Program-made: the position numbers and the translations under genes
Shown here: positions 17,034 to 25,670 of the stretch, piece after piece
Numbering within the stretch: position 1 is the first letter of the stretch
How the letters are laid out: every line of letters begins with the position of its first letter
Notes under the pieces: model-generated
Told to the model about the DNA's origin: nothing
Database searches by the model: none
The model's input: only the letters and a program-made list of their open reading frames with translations
DNA from: Bacteroidales bacterium
GTDB taxonomy: Bacteria; Bacteroidota; Bacteroidia; Bacteroidales; Bacteroidaceae
Direction of reading: 5' to 3'
NCBI GenBank assembly: GCA_004557185.1
Contig: SFEP01000004.1
Span: 1 to 64,000, forward strand
DNA: 64,000 nucleotides

Positions 17034-17142
17034 ACAGTTGTCGTGAGATAACGCCATCAAATAGTTTAGTTAAGTCTAGTTTAGTTTTTGTGTTGGTTAA
17101 TGGGAGCCCGTAGCGACGGTGCTCCCATTAATTTTTGTCGTC
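17034..17142 (+). ncRNA. Candidate small RNA of about 105 nt
   Basis: Begins just after a consensus promoter and ends in a hairpin (AATGGGAGC / GCTCCCATT, 17100-17133) followed by AATTTTTG. The interior is AT-rich and has no start codon with a sensible frame. It resembles no RNA family I can name. Confidence 0.5.
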
Positions 17143-17204
17143 ATGCGGCACAAACCTTGCGGGGCGTGTAGGCTCCAAGATTTGCGGGGGGCTATACAAC
17201 AGCA

Positions 17205-17246
17205 GAGGCTGCGCTGTAACTTGCGGGTTACGGCGCAGCCTCTTTT
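17205..17246. terminator. Strong terminator hairpin between aroC/sRNA and the OmpA gene
   Basis: A 16-bp stem GAGGCTGCGCTGTAAC / GTTACGGCGCAGCCTC with one G-U pair, then TTTTGTG on the plus strand; AAAA before it gives a possible bidirectional function. The same stem core (GAGGCTGCGC) recurs at 19089-19129 and 19243-19275. Confidence 0.65.
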
Positions 17247-17282
17247 GTGTAGAATGTGAATGTAGGCAGAAGCCTGGTTCTA

Positions 17283-18425
17283 TTACTGGGCTTCGTTGAT
17301 GGTGCAGATGCTCACGCGGTTCCAGTCGGGCTCGCTGAACATGTTGCCCACGCCCTGACCTTCGGCCACGATGCGGTTGGCGGCGATTTTATACTTCTCC
17401 ACGAGGATGGTCTTCACAGCCTCGGCACGAGCCAGGGCGATGCGGGCGTTGATTTCGGCGCTGCCCTCGGGCGAAGCGTAGCCCTTGATGCTGACGGTAG
17501 CCTTGGGGTGGTTACGCAGGAAGGTAGCCACGCGCTCCACGTTGGGGAGTTGCGAAGCGTCGACCACGCTCTTGCCCTGACGGAAAGTAACCGTCTGCTC
17601 GAGCGATGCGCTGTGGCTCGTCACGGTCTGCACCTCGACCACGGGTTTACGGTCGCGGCATTCGTTGAGTGCCTGCTGCGTTTCGCGGAGTTGCTGCGCC
17701 GTTTTAGCCAGTTGCGCCTTAGCGTCGTCGGCCTGTGTGCGGAGGTCGTTGATTTTGGCGTTGAGCGCGTCAATCTCGTTCTGGTCGTAAGCACGCACGA
17801 GGGTCATGTAGTGCTTGCCGTTGTTGTGGTTCTTGAAGTGGTAGGTTACGCCGGCCAGGAGTTCGAGTGCAGCGTCGTTCACGTTGAAGGCGGGTTCAGC
17901 GTGACGGCTTGTGAGGTCGTAAACGATGCCCGGACGGATGCTGAAGGTCCATGCACGTGCCTCGCCCAGGTTGAAGTTGAAGTTGAGGGCATACTTTGTG
18001 GTGAAGGCGTTGGCGTCGTCGCCCATGGCCTTGTTCATGAAGTAGTGAGCCCAGCCGATGCCAGCCACGGCCTCCACCTCGAATGCGCGGGGTGTACCTT
18101 TGTAGCCGGCGAAGAGGTTGTTCAGGTTGAAGTTGGCAAGGAGGTTCACGTTGGTAGCATCGAGGATGGTGCTGCTCAGGGAGTTGTTGTTCGAAGCCAT
18201 TCCCTGCAGGGTCAGGCCCGTGACGGTGGTGAACTGCTTGGTGACTTCGAGGCCATAGGTGCCACGGGTCTCACGGAGCAAATCGTTGATTTTGGCGGGA
18301 GCCACTGCTCCACCTACCAAACCCATCGACCAGTTGTCGCGGAAGGCAGCTCCCTGAACGGTGGTCTGAGCCTGTGCGCTGCATACGCCAAGGAGGGCGA
18401 TGAGCACGAAGAAAATTTTCTTCAT
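17283..18425 (-). CDS. OmpA-family outer-membrane protein
   Basis: A 380-residue protein with a signal peptide (MKKIFFVLIALLGVCSAQAQ). The N-terminal region is beta-rich (to about 215), then a short coiled coil (about 220-260: NEIDALNAKINDLRTQADDAKAQ), then a C-terminal OmpA/MotB peptidoglycan-binding domain. That domain has FRQGKSVVDASQLPNV, SIKGYASPEGSAEINARIALARAEAV and NRIVAEGQG. The Met at 18425 is chosen because it starts the signal peptide. The role is anchoring the outer membrane to peptidoglycan. A -7 box TATCTTTG is at 18505-18498. Confidence 0.92.
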   Translation of the reverse strand: MKKIFFVLIALLGVCSAQAQTTVQGAAFRDNWSMGLVGGAVAPAKINDLLRETRGTYGLEVTKQFTTVTGLTLQGMASNNNSLSSTILDATNVNLLANFNLNNLFAGYKGTPRAFEVEAVAGIGWAHYFMNKAMGDDANAFTTKYALNFNFNLGEARAWTFSIRPGIVYDLTSRHAEPAFNVNDAALELLAGVTYHFKNHNNGKHYMTLVRAYDQNEIDALNAKINDLRTQADDAKAQLAKTAQQLRETQQALNECRDRKPVVEVQTVTSHSASLEQTVTFRQGKSVVDASQLPNVERVATFLRNHPKATVSIKGYASPEGSAEINARIALARAEAVKTILVEKYKIAANRIVAEGQGVGNMFSEPDWNRVSICTINEAQ

Positions 18426-18497
18426 TGTTGGGTAATTTTGTTGTGAGAATAGAAACATGTCAGTCCCCAACCGCATCTTTGCGGTCATTTGGGGGTA

Positions 18498-18505
18498 CAA
18501 AGATA
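18498..18505 (-). promoter_or_regulatory. -7 box of the OmpA gene
   Basis: TATCTTTG on the minus strand, 73 nt before the start. The -33 element is not clear. Confidence 0.45.
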
Positions 18506-18576
18506 ACAAAAAAGGGGGCTATTTGCACATGAACGGTTGTATTTTCGATTAAATGGCCAAATTCCAGGACCGTTTC

Positions 18577-18607
18577 TTTGTCAATCGCCTCTGAAAGCAT
18601 ACTTTTG
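18577..18607 (+). promoter_or_regulatory. Promoter of the DUF3467 gene
   Basis: TTTG (18577-18580), exactly 19 nt, TACTTTTG (18600-18607). Full consensus, with the start codon about 100 nt downstream. Confidence 0.75.
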
Positions 18608-18707
18608 TAAGGGTAAAACACGGCCTTTTGCCCACAGCCTGCCAGGCGATGGCGCAAGACCCTGAAAGTGAATTTATTCTATCAACCAAGCTAATAAGCA
18701 AAACCCC

Positions 18708-19037
18708 ATGGAAAATCAAGAAAAGAACAACGGACAGCTGCAAATTGAACTCACGCCCGAGGTAGCCGAAGGCATCTACACCAACCTGGCCATCATCACG
18801 CACTCAAGCGCTGAGGTTGTGATGGACTTTATCCGCGTGCTGCCGGGTGTGCCCAAGGCCAACGTGAAAAGCCGCATCGTGCTGGCTCCCGAGCATGCCA
18901 AGCGTCTGCTCTTCGCTCTGCAGGACAACATTGTGAAGTACGAGCAGGCTTTCGGCCCCATCAATTTGCCCGGCGCCGAGCAGCCCCAGGGCGGCCGCAC
19001 CGCCACTCCCTTCGGTGTGCCCGAGGGCAACGCCTAA
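18708..19037 (+). CDS. DUF3467 family protein
   Basis: A 109-residue protein. The core ELTPEVAEGIYTNLAIITHSSAEVVMDFIRVLPGVPKANVKSRIVLAPEHAKRLL is the typical DUF3467 arrangement (quoted only to identify the family). The C-terminus is Gly/Pro-rich and probably disordered. Soluble, no signal peptide. Function is not known; members are common in Bacteroidota and others. Transcribed alone, from a full-consensus promoter to a strong terminator. Confidence 0.85.
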   Translation: MENQEKNNGQLQIELTPEVAEGIYTNLAIITHSSAEVVMDFIRVLPGVPKANVKSRIVLAPEHAKRLLFALQDNIVKYEQAFGPINLPGAEQPQGGRTATPFGVPEGNA

Positions 19038-19088
19038 GCCGTCCCCCATCGGCCCGCATGCCGCTGCGGCATGCCAGGCCAAGGCAGC

Positions 19089-19129
19089 GAGAGGCTGCGT
19101 AGTGACATATGAGCACTGCGCAGCCTCTC
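19089..19129 (+). terminator. Terminator after DUF3467
   Basis: GAGAGGCTGCGTAGTG pairs with CACTGCGCAGCCTCTC (16-bp stem, one G-U), followed by TTGTTG. A second, weaker copy of this hairpin (GGAGGCTGCGCGGTG...CACTGCGCAGC) is at 19241-19276. Confidence 0.65.
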
Positions 19130-19375
19130 TTGTTGTAGTTTCCCTGTCGATACCCCGCTGGGCAAGGCTCAGGACTCAGCCTCACTTGCTGTGGGCCGCA
19201 GTGCATGCCCCGCCGCGCAAGACTTAGGCCGAAGCCCAAGCGGAGGCTGCGCGGTGAGGGTTGAGAGCACTGCGCAGCACCACAGCTCCGCCCCTGCCGG
19301 CCACCTGCCTCCTCGCGCCCTTTGGCGAGGCTGGGGCTGGCGAGGCACAAGAGGGTGTGTGAAAAACGAACGACG

Positions 19376-19571
19376 GATGCCGTGGAAAATCCAAAACGTG
19401 GGAACTTTCTTCCACGCCGTGGGATGTTTCTTCCATGCCGTGGGATGTTTCTTCCACGGCATCTATTTTCGGCGGGGCGGCGGAGGGGAAAAACGGGATG
19501 CTACGTAAAAAATGTCACGTCGTACGTAAAAAAAATCACGTCGTACGTAAAAAATTTTACGTAGCATCTAT
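19376..19571. repeat. Composite palindromic repeat, locus c (CCGTGG then TACGTA module)
   Basis: The CCGTGG module (19376-19463) has the inverted ends GATGCCGTGG and CCACGGCATC and internal units GCCGTGGGATGTTTCTTCCA. The linker TTTTCGGCGGGGCGGCGGAG (to 19496) leads into the TACGTA module (19497-19567), which ends TTTACGTAGCATC. Compared with loci b and e the order is reversed, so the element has polarity and is inserted in the other orientation. Confidence 0.82.
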
Positions 19572-19613
19572 TTTTGACTACTTCTATCCGCGATAAACCT
19601 TGGATTGTATCCG

Positions 19614-19684
19614 ACCTTTTCTCGCCATGGCATCGCTCAAAGCCTATCAGCTTTGGCGCTGCGCATTTGGCTTAACGAAAAGGT
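19614..19684. repeat. ACCTTTTC MITE-like element, copy 2
   Basis: From ACCTTTTCTCGCCATGGCATC to CTTAACGAAAAGGT. Tandem with the next copy, 13 nt apart. Confidence 0.7.
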
Positions 19685-19697
19685 TGCAGTATATCCG

Positions 19698-19767
19698 ACC
19701 TTTTCTCGCCATGGCATCGCTCAAATCCTATCGGGTTTGGCGAGCCCATTTGGCTTCACGTAAAGGT
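19698..19767. repeat. ACCTTTTC MITE-like element, copy 3
   Basis: From ACCTTTTCTCGCCATGGCATC to CTTCACGTAAAGGT; the interior ATCGGGTTTGGCGAGCCCATTT differs slightly from copy 2. Confidence 0.7.
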
Positions 19768-19926
19768 GCGGGGCCATCCGCCGAAAGGAGGCGGGCTGTA
19801 AGTCGGCCTCTGTGCGGACAGGGCTTAGCCTTTCTCAATGACTATAGCCACAACACACTAAAAGCGTTTACCGAACACTCCTCTTTATTTTACTTTCCCT
19901 ATGCCGGCTGTAGGGCATGCAAGCAG

Positions 19927-19962
19927 CGTGCGGCTACACCTCGTAAGGGGCGTAGCCGCACG
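19927..19962 (-). terminator. Terminator of the first FKBP gene
   Basis: CGTGCGGCTAC and GTAGCCGCACG form an 11-bp perfect stem 29 nt past the stop codon. Confidence 0.55.
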
Positions 19963-19990
19963 TATGCCGGTGACAAGAAGGGGCGTGAGC

Positions 19991-20890
19991 CTACTTCTTG
20001 ACTTTGATGATTTCGACCTGGAAGATAAGGGTGGAGTTGCCGGGGATGGTCTGGCCGCTGCCACGCTCGCCGTAGCCGAGTTCGGCGGGGATGTAGAGTT
20101 CCCAAATGGAGCCTTCGGGCATGAGGGTGAGGGCTTCGCGCCAGCCCTTGATGACTTGGTCGGGACGGAAGGTGGAGGGCTTGCCGCGCTTGTAGGAGGA
20201 GTCGAACACGGTGCCGTCGATGAGGCGTCCTTCGTAGTGCACTTCGACCTCGGTGCTGTCGGTGGCCACTGCGCCCTTGCCCTGGGTGAGCACGCGGTAT
20301 TGCAGGCCGCTGGGCAGGGTGGTGACGCCCTTGAGCTGCTTGTTGTTAGCGAGCCATGCCACGTTGTCGTGCTTGTAGGTGTCGCGCTGGAACTTGAGCT
20401 GTGCGTCGACGAGTTTCATGGCGCTGTCGGCGCTGAAGGTGGTGTTTTGGCCGAGTGCCGCCTCGGTGAGTCCGCGCTGGAAGGCGGGTATGTTGATGTA
20501 GGCGGAGTCGTTGGCGCCGGCAGCCTGCTTGGCTATCATGGGCAGCTGCTTTTGGTTCATTTCGGCAATGCGCATGCCGGCGGCAAAGGCGATGCGGCGC
20601 TTGCGCTCGTCGTCGGAGAGGGTGGCGTTCATGCCCTCGATGGCGTATTTCACATAAGCTGAGTCGACGCCTTCACGCGAGATGAGGTAGTTCTTCATGC
20701 TCTCGCCCTGTGCCACGCCGAGTGCGTAGCAAAAGGTGGGGCCGTCGGTGGGAGCAGTGAGCGCGGGTGTAACTTTGGCTGCGGGCACGGCTTTGGCTTT
20801 GGCTTTGCCCTTGCTCTTGCTCTGTGCCTGCAGGCTGAGTGCGGAGCAGGCGATGGCGGCAGCAAGTGCCGCGATGCGGATGAGTTGCAT
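19991..20890 (-). CDS. FKBP-type peptidyl-prolyl isomerase, exported (FkpA/Mip-like)
   Basis: A 299-residue protein with a signal peptide (IAALAAAIACSALSLQAQ) and a Lys/Ala-rich spacer. A helical dimerisation region FKBP_N (about 60-180) is followed by the catalytic FKBP domain: VLTQGKGAVATDSTEVEVHYEGRLIDGTVFDSSY, then VIKGWREAL and the GYGERGSG loop with FQVEII. The active-site residues of FKBPs (Tyr, Asp of FDSS, Trp of GW) are present. Periplasmic folding helper by family. The first-named of three FKBP genes on one strand, each separated by a hairpin or short spacer. Confidence 0.92.
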   Translation of the reverse strand: MQLIRIAALAAAIACSALSLQAQSKSKGKAKAKAVPAAKVTPALTAPTDGPTFCYALGVAQGESMKNYLISREGVDSAYVKYAIEGMNATLSDDERKRRIAFAAGMRIAEMNQKQLPMIAKQAAGANDSAYINIPAFQRGLTEAALGQNTTFSADSAMKLVDAQLKFQRDTYKHDNVAWLANNKQLKGVTTLPSGLQYRVLTQGKGAVATDSTEVEVHYEGRLIDGTVFDSSYKRGKPSTFRPDQVIKGWREALTLMPEGSIWELYIPAELGYGERGSGQTIPGNSTLIFQVEIIKVKK

Positions 20891-20937
20891 GGTGGGAATG
20901 TGTAAGATAGGGAATAGAGATGTGTGATGATAACCTT

Positions 20938-20991
20938 ACGCCGTGCCGCCCCTGCGCCCCAATGCGGGCTGAAGGGGCGCGGCACGGCGTG
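20938..20991 (-). terminator. GC-rich hairpin between FKBP genes
   Basis: ACGCCGTGCCG and CGGCACGGCGT pair, with an inner complementary segment CCCCTGC/GGGGCG. It is the longest stem in this part and may end the upstream FKBP transcript. Confidence 0.5.
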
Positions 20992-21029
20992 TTGACGTAT
21001 GCGGTGTGTAGGGTTTATTCGGCAGCGTG

Positions 21030-21887
21030 TTAATGTATGCTGACGAGCGTTATCTTGAACACGAGGGTGCTGTAGGGCGGTATGGGACCGCTGCCGCGCT
21101 CGCCATAGGCTTGGTCGGCGGGTACGTAGAACTCCCATGTGGAGCCTTCGGTCATGGCGGGGATGGCAATTTTCCAACCTGCAATGACGTTTTTGAGGCT
21201 GAAGGTGGCGATGCCGTTCTGCTGGTTCTTGGAGGAGTCGAAGGGGGTGCCGTCGGTGAGGGTGCCTTCGTACTTCACGCTGACGCTGTCGGCAGCGGTG
21301 CAGTGGCGGGTGGAGGTGCCTTTGGTGATTTCCTTGCCGAGGATGCCGCCTGCGAGCTTCACTACGCCGGCCTCCTTGGCCTTGCTGGCGAGGAAGGCTT
21401 CGCCCTCACGCTTCACCTTGCCGAACATGTAGGCCATAATGGCGGCATTGGCCTCGTCCTTGGTGAGTGCCTTGCCTTCCTTCTTGAGGGCAATGCGGTT
21501 GTTGATGTAACCGGCGTAACCGGCCATGAAGTTGCGCGTGCTGATTTTCTTCGTGCTGTCGCCGCTGAAGACCTGTGCTTCGAGCTGGGGCATCTGCATT
21601 TTGCTCTGCAGGCCCTGGGTTACGCCCATGTAGTAGGCGAGCTTCTTCTTGTTGTCGGCGCTCTGCATGCCTTCGATGAAGCCCTTGATGAACTCGTCGA
21701 CGAAGGCGGAGTCGGAACCGCTGTTGGCAAGGTAGGCTGCTACCTGTTCGCCCGGCGACATGACCATACCGACCTGGTAGCTGAGGGTGTCGACTTCGGA
21801 CTTAAGACTGGCCTTGGGGGCGTTGTTGTGGCACGCGGTGAGGAGTGCCGTGGCTGCCACGAGGGTGGCAAAAAGCATTTTTTTCAT
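21030..21887 (-). CDS. FKBP-type peptidyl-prolyl isomerase lipoprotein
   Basis: A 285-residue predicted lipoprotein: the signal MKKMLFATLVAATALLTAC ends in the lipobox LTAC at Cys19. Then FKBP_N helices (EVDTLSYQVGMVMSPGEQ, EGMQSADNKKKLAYYMGVTQG) and a catalytic domain with VSVKYEGTLTDGTPFDSSKN, VIAGWKIAIPAM, YGERGSGPIPPYSTLVFKI. The FKBP_N domain is duplicated or extended compared with Mip. Same strand and family as its two neighbours, probably from local duplication. Confidence 0.92.
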   Translation of the reverse strand: MKKMLFATLVAATALLTACHNNAPKASLKSEVDTLSYQVGMVMSPGEQVAAYLANSGSDSAFVDEFIKGFIEGMQSADNKKKLAYYMGVTQGLQSKMQMPQLEAQVFSGDSTKKISTRNFMAGYAGYINNRIALKKEGKALTKDEANAAIMAYMFGKVKREGEAFLASKAKEAGVVKLAGGILGKEITKGTSTRHCTAADSVSVKYEGTLTDGTPFDSSKNQQNGIATFSLKNVIAGWKIAIPAMTEGSTWEFYVPADQAYGERGSGPIPPYSTLVFKITLVSIH

Positions 21888-21923
21888 ATAGAAGGTTCTA
21901 TTTGTAGGCTTTGTAAGGTGGTG

Positions 21924-22511
21924 TTATTTTACAATTTCGATGAGTTCGACGTCGAAGACGAGGGCTGCGTAGGGCGGTATGCTCTGCCCCGCACCGCGCT
22001 CGCCATAGGCCAGGTGGTAGGGTATGAAGAAGCGGTATTTGGCTCCCTCGGCCATGAGCTGCACGCCTTCGGTCCAGCCGGCAATGACGCCGTTGAGGGG
22101 GAACACGGCGGGCTCGCCGCGGCGGTAGGAGGAGTCGAACACCTGGCCGTTGGTGAGTGTGCCCTCGTAGTGGCACTTCACGCGGTCGGTAGCCTTGGGC
22201 TTGGCGCCCGTGCCCTCGGTGATGACGGTGTACTGCAAGCCGCTGGGGAGCACGACTACGCCGGGTTTCTCGGCATTTTCGGCCAAGAACTTTTCGCCCG
22301 CTTCGCGTACGGCCTTGCCGGCTTCGGCTTGCTGCTTCTGCATGAATTCGCTCACGGTGCGCTGTGCCTCAGCATCGCTCATCGTGGTGGTTGCTCCGCC
22401 CATGACATCGCTGACGGCCTGAGCGAAGGCTGCGTTGTCGAGCGCGCTGACGCCCATTCCCTTGAGGTTGTGGGCTATGACCATGCCCAGGGCGTAACTG
22501 AGTTTTTCCAT
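21924..22511 (-). CDS. FKBP-type peptidyl-prolyl isomerase, no signal peptide
   Basis: A 195-residue Mip-like isomerase. Starts MEKLSYALGMVIAHNL, so the FKBP_N helical domain begins at residue 1 and no export signal is seen; cytoplasmic unless a start was missed. Catalytic domain from about 100: VKCHYEGTLTNGQVFDSSY, VIAGWTEGVQLM, AYGERGAGQSIPPYAALVFDVEL. It overlaps nothing and lies 36 nt upstream of the lipoprotein FKBP. Confidence 0.9.
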   Translation of the reverse strand: MEKLSYALGMVIAHNLKGMGVSALDNAAFAQAVSDVMGGATTTMSDAEAQRTVSEFMQKQQAEAGKAVREAGEKFLAENAEKPGVVVLPSGLQYTVITEGTGAKPKATDRVKCHYEGTLTNGQVFDSSYRRGEPAVFPLNGVIAGWTEGVQLMAEGAKYRFFIPYHLAYGERGAGQSIPPYAALVFDVELIEIVK

Positions 22512-22617
22512 AAAGAGTTGAGTATTGCTTTGTTATTGTAAGTCTGGTATCGGCGGGCAAAAGTACAATTTTATTTCCAACCACAGTGTATAAGGCACAC
22601 AACTTTGCCGCTCGGCA

Positions 22618-23331
22618 TCACTGCACGCACTGCACGCCCAAACGGCGGCAGAGCTCGCGCATGCCGGTTGTGGCTACCTGCTGTATCACCTCGACGTGGC
22701 GGCCGCTGGGCACGCGCACTTCCTTGGGGTCGATGAGGTAGACGGGGGCGGCAGTGGGCACATAGCGCACAAGGCCGGCTGCGGGGTAGACGTTGAGCGA
22801 ACTGCCCACAATGACGAAGATGTCGGCCCGGGAGGCGGCCTCGGCAGCGTCGGCCAGGCGGGGCACGGCCTCGCCGAACCACACTATCCAGGGACGCAGG
22901 AGCGAACCGTCGGCGGCGCGCTGACCATGGGCCACGTTGACGTTGGCGGCGGTGAGGGTGCGGTGGTAGCGGGTGTCGTCGGGGTCGGCCGAGGAGCATA
23001 CTTTGAGCAACTCGCCGTGGAGGTGGATGACGTGCGAGGAGCCGGCGCGCTCGTGGAGGTCGTCGACGTTCTGCGTGACGACGGTGACGTCGTAGTGCTG
23101 CTCAAGCTGGGCCAGCGCCAGGTGGGCGGCGTTGGGCTGCGCGGTGAGGAGCTGGCGCCGCAGGGAGTTGTAGAAGTCGGTGACGAGGTTGGGGTCGGCC
23201 TGCCAGCCCTCGGGGGTGGCTACTGCCTCGACGGGGTAACGCTCCCAGAGGCCGTCGCTGTCGCGAAAGGTGCTGAAACCGCTCTCGGCGCTGATGCCGG
23301 CGCCTGTGAGCACAACGAGTTTCTGCTTCAT
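22618..23331 (-). CDS. cobB: Sir2-type NAD-dependent protein deacylase, zinc-site-less
   Basis: A 237-residue sirtuin. The Rossmann motif GAGISAESGFSTFRDSDGLW is at 9-28, TQNVDDLHERAG holds the catalytic Asn-Asp pair, HLHGEL the catalytic His, and IVWFGEAVP and GSSLNVYPAAGLV the NAD site. The usual four zinc cysteines are missing: only one Cys (KVCSS) lies in that region. This matches a known Bacteroidota-type sirtuin subgroup as I remember it. Removes acyl groups from lysines. 69 nt downstream of dgt on the same strand with a TATATA tract between, so probably cotranscribed. Confidence 0.9.
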   Translation of the reverse strand: MKQKLVVLTGAGISAESGFSTFRDSDGLWERYPVEAVATPEGWQADPNLVTDFYNSLRRQLLTAQPNAAHLALAQLEQHYDVTVVTQNVDDLHERAGSSHVIHLHGELLKVCSSADPDDTRYHRTLTAANVNVAHGQRAADGSLLRPWIVWFGEAVPRLADAAEAASRADIFVIVGSSLNVYPAAGLVRYVPTAAPVYLIDPKEVRVPSGRHVEVIQQVATTGMRELCRRLGVQCVQ

Positions 23332-23400
23332 GGTGTGGATGCTATATATAAATAAGGTGTGCGAGGTTTATTTCACACGAAGGAAACGCACGGCCTTGGG

Positions 23401-24753
23401 CTACACGCTGGGCAGCGAATGGCCGTTGATTTTGCGGTAAAGGTCGAGGGCGTAGATGTCGGTCATGCCCGAGAGGAAGTCGAGCACGGCCATGAGGCGT
23501 GTGCCGAGCCGGGGGGCGTGCACCTCGTACTGCGAGGGGACCTGCGAGAGGAGGAGTGAGGCGTAGGCTCGCTCGGGGTGGTGCACGGCGTCGGTGAAGA
23601 GCTCGAGCAGGGTGTAGATGATGTGGTAACCGGCGAGGTCGACGTCGGTGACTTCCTTGCAGCGGTAGATGCGGCTGTTGGCCACCTCCTCGCAGCGCAC
23701 ATAGGCGGCACGGAGCAGGGGCGGCAGGTGCTCGATGAGCGAACCCTGGAAGGTGCCCTGCATGATGTGGGCCTCGTGGTCGAGGAAGACGCGGACGCAG
23801 GCTCGCTCCAAAGCGTTGATGGCGCAGGAACGGTAGTAGACGATGCGGTCGTCGACGTCGGTTTCGCCGGGATAGGAGGCTTCGAGGCTGGCACGCTCGT
23901 CGGCACTGAAAAAGCCGAGGAGCAGGCTGAGGGTGTCGTCGTCGGAGAGGATGCGGAGCTTGTGGGCGTCCTCGATGTCCATGATTTCGTAGCAGATGTC
24001 GTCGGCGGCCTCAACGAGATAGACGAGCGGATGGCGGGCATAGCGGGCCGTGTGGCCTTGGCGCTCGAGGCAGGTGATGCCAAGCGAGGAGGCGATGTGC
24101 TCGTAAATGTCGCGCTCGGCCTCGAAGAAGCCGAACTTGGGTTTGGCCGTGGCGCGGTCGGAGCCGTAGGGGTACTTCACAATGGCGGCGAGGGTGGCGT
24201 AGGTCATGACGAAACCTCCGCGACGGCGGCCGTTGAAGCGGTGTGTGAGCAAGCGGAAGGTGTTGGCGTTGCCGTCGAAGCGCGTCATGTCGGTCCACTC
24301 GGCCTCAGAGAGTTCGCTGCCGCGTGCCGAGACGTACTGGTAGAAGTCCTGCCCGCGCCCCTCGGAGAAGAAGGTGCGTATGGCTTTCTCGCCCGAGTGG
24401 CCGAAGGGTGGATTGCCCATGTCGTGCGCCAGGCAGGCTGCCGACACGATGGCGCCGAGGCCCGTGACCTCGGTGTCGGCCCACTGGGGATGGCGCCGCA
24501 GGATGTCGACACTCACGTCGGTGCCCAGCGAGCGCCCTACGCTCGACACCTCGAGGCTGTGCGTGAGGCGGTTGTGCACAAACACGCTGCCTGGCAGAGG
24601 GAACACCTGCGTTTTGTTCTGCATACGGCGGAAAGCCGAGGAGAAGATGAGGCGGTCGTAGTCGCGCTGGAACTCCGTGCGCCGCTCCTCCATGGGCTTG
24701 GGCTTGTCTTCCTTGCCCAGACGTGTGGATGAAATGAGTGTGAGCCAATCCAT
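23401..24753 (-). CDS. dgt: Deoxyguanosinetriphosphate triphosphohydrolase (dGTPase)
   Basis: A 450-residue HD-domain enzyme that hydrolyses dGTP to deoxyguanosine and triphosphate. Signature: [38 protein letters not shown] and the HD motif [16 protein letters not shown], with a later [19 protein letters not shown] chose the ATG at 24753 ([13 protein letters not shown]); a longer start at 24789 would sit in a MITE-like repeat. It is followed by the sirtuin gene. It protects dNTP balance and, in several bacteria, limits phage. Confidence 0.92.
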   Translation of the reverse strand: MDWLTLISSTRLGKEDKPKPMEERRTEFQRDYDRLIFSSAFRRMQNKTQVFPLPGSVFVHNRLTHSLEVSSVGRSLGTDVSVDILRRHPQWADTEVTGLGAIVSAACLAHDMGNPPFGHSGEKAIRTFFSEGRGQDFYQYVSARGSELSEAEWTDMTRFDGNANTFRLLTHRFNGRRRGGFVMTYATLAAIVKYPYGSDRATAKPKFGFFEAERDIYEHIASSLGITCLERQGHTARYARHPLVYLVEAADDICYEIMDIEDAHKLRILSDDDTLSLLLGFFSADERASLEASYPGETDVDDRIVYYRSCAINALERACVRVFLDHEAHIMQGTFQGSLIEHLPPLLRAAYVRCEEVANSRIYRCKEVTDVDLAGYHIIYTLLELFTDAVHHPERAYASLLLSQVPSQYEVHAPRLGTRLMAVLDFLSGMTDIYALDLYRKINGHSLPSV

Positions 24754-24792
24754 ATTATTGAAGGTGGTTGCTAATTGTGGGTTTATCATCCA

Positions 24793-24863
24793 GCCTTTTC
24801 ACGCCTTGGCATCGCTCAAAGCAGGCTGGCTTGGGGCGGGCTCATTTGGCTTCACTAAAAGGT
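24793..24863. repeat. ACCTTTTC MITE-like element, copy 4
   Basis: From GCCTTTTCACGCCTTGGCATC to CTTCACTAAAAGGT, in the divergent spacer between dgt and dut, 40 nt from the dgt start codon. Confidence 0.65.
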
Positions 24864-25069
24864 GGATTTCACAGATTCCCTGTTATCTTCGTCAAGCCGG
24901 GCTATGCGGCCTGCTGCATGCAAAGGTGCGAAGTTTCTGCGTAATGCCCGCACGTTTCACCCATTTTGTGGCAAGGCGCGGCGGCGGGCAGGTCAGTCCG
25001 AACGATAAGGCGGACGCAGGTTTTTTGATTAAAGCCTTGCAAAATAGCCTACGTATGGCGCGAAATGGT

Positions 25070-25077
25070 TACTTTTG
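25070..25077 (+). promoter_or_regulatory. -7 box of dut
   Basis: TACTTTTG 37 nt before the dut start codon; no good -33 box at the normal distance. The rest of the 361-bp dgt-dut spacer holds only the MITE-like copy. Confidence 0.55.
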
Positions 25078-25114
25078 CCCGTTAAAAAGCACGTGCACCA
25101 AGCACCCTCAGTTC

Positions 25115-25549
25115 ATGGAAATAGCCATCATCAACCGTTCGCGGCACGACCTGCCGCAATATGCCACGCCGCTGAGCGCTGGCATGGATCTTCGCGCCAA
25201 TGTGAGCGACCCCGTCACGCTGCAACCCATGGAGCGGCGGCTTATACCCACGGGGCTCTACATAGCCCTGCCCGCCGGCTTCGAGGCACAGGTGAGGCCG
25301 CGCTCGGGGCTGGCCCTGAAGCATGGGCTGACCGTGCTCAACGCTCCCGGCACTATCGACGCTGACTACCGCGGCGAGGTGTGCGTCATTTTGGCGAACC
25401 TGTCGAACGAGCCTTTCACGCTGCACGACGGCGACCGCATAGCACAAATGGTGGTGTGCCGCCACGAAACGGTGGTGTGGACTCCCGTGGAGTCGCTGCC
25501 CGAGAGCGAACGCGGGGCTGGCGGCTTCGGCCACAGTGGCACGCGCTGA
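25115..25549 (+). CDS. dut: dUTP diphosphatase
   Basis: A 144-residue trimeric dUTPase. All five motifs are present: AGMDLRAN (1), [10 protein letters not shown] (2), [11 protein letters not shown] (3), RIAQMVV (4) and [12 protein letters not shown] (5). The start at 25115 (MEIAIINRS) gives the normal length; longer frames upstream enter the repeat. It hydrolyses dUTP to dUMP and begins a plus-strand run with the TPR, DUF4292, EnvC and acyltransferase genes, an order I have seen in other Bacteroidales. Confidence 0.96.
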   Translation: MEIAIINRSRHDLPQYATPLSAGMDLRANVSDPVTLQPMERRLIPTGLYIALPAGFEAQVRPRSGLALKHGLTVLNAPGTIDADYRGEVCVILANLSNEPFTLHDGDRIAQMVVCRHETVVWTPVESLPESERGAGGFGHSGTR

Positions 25550-25670
25550 GCACTCCTTGGCTGAGCGCACCGGGGCCGGGCAAGGGCTGCGCAGAGCCGT
25601 AGGGCCTGCCCGGTGCACCATCTCCCCTCTTCTCCTCTTCCCCATTTTTCTTTGCATCTTCGTTTTGCGC

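Noticed and set aside
17205..17246. Hairpin near 17205 as part of a riboswitch for the OmpA gene
   Set aside because: It lies downstream of that gene's stop codon, not upstream; a terminator explains it better.
19600..20001. Open frame of 133 codons in the gap after DUF3467
   Set aside because: It is built from the two MITE-like copies and adjoining repeat sequence and has no gene-like features.
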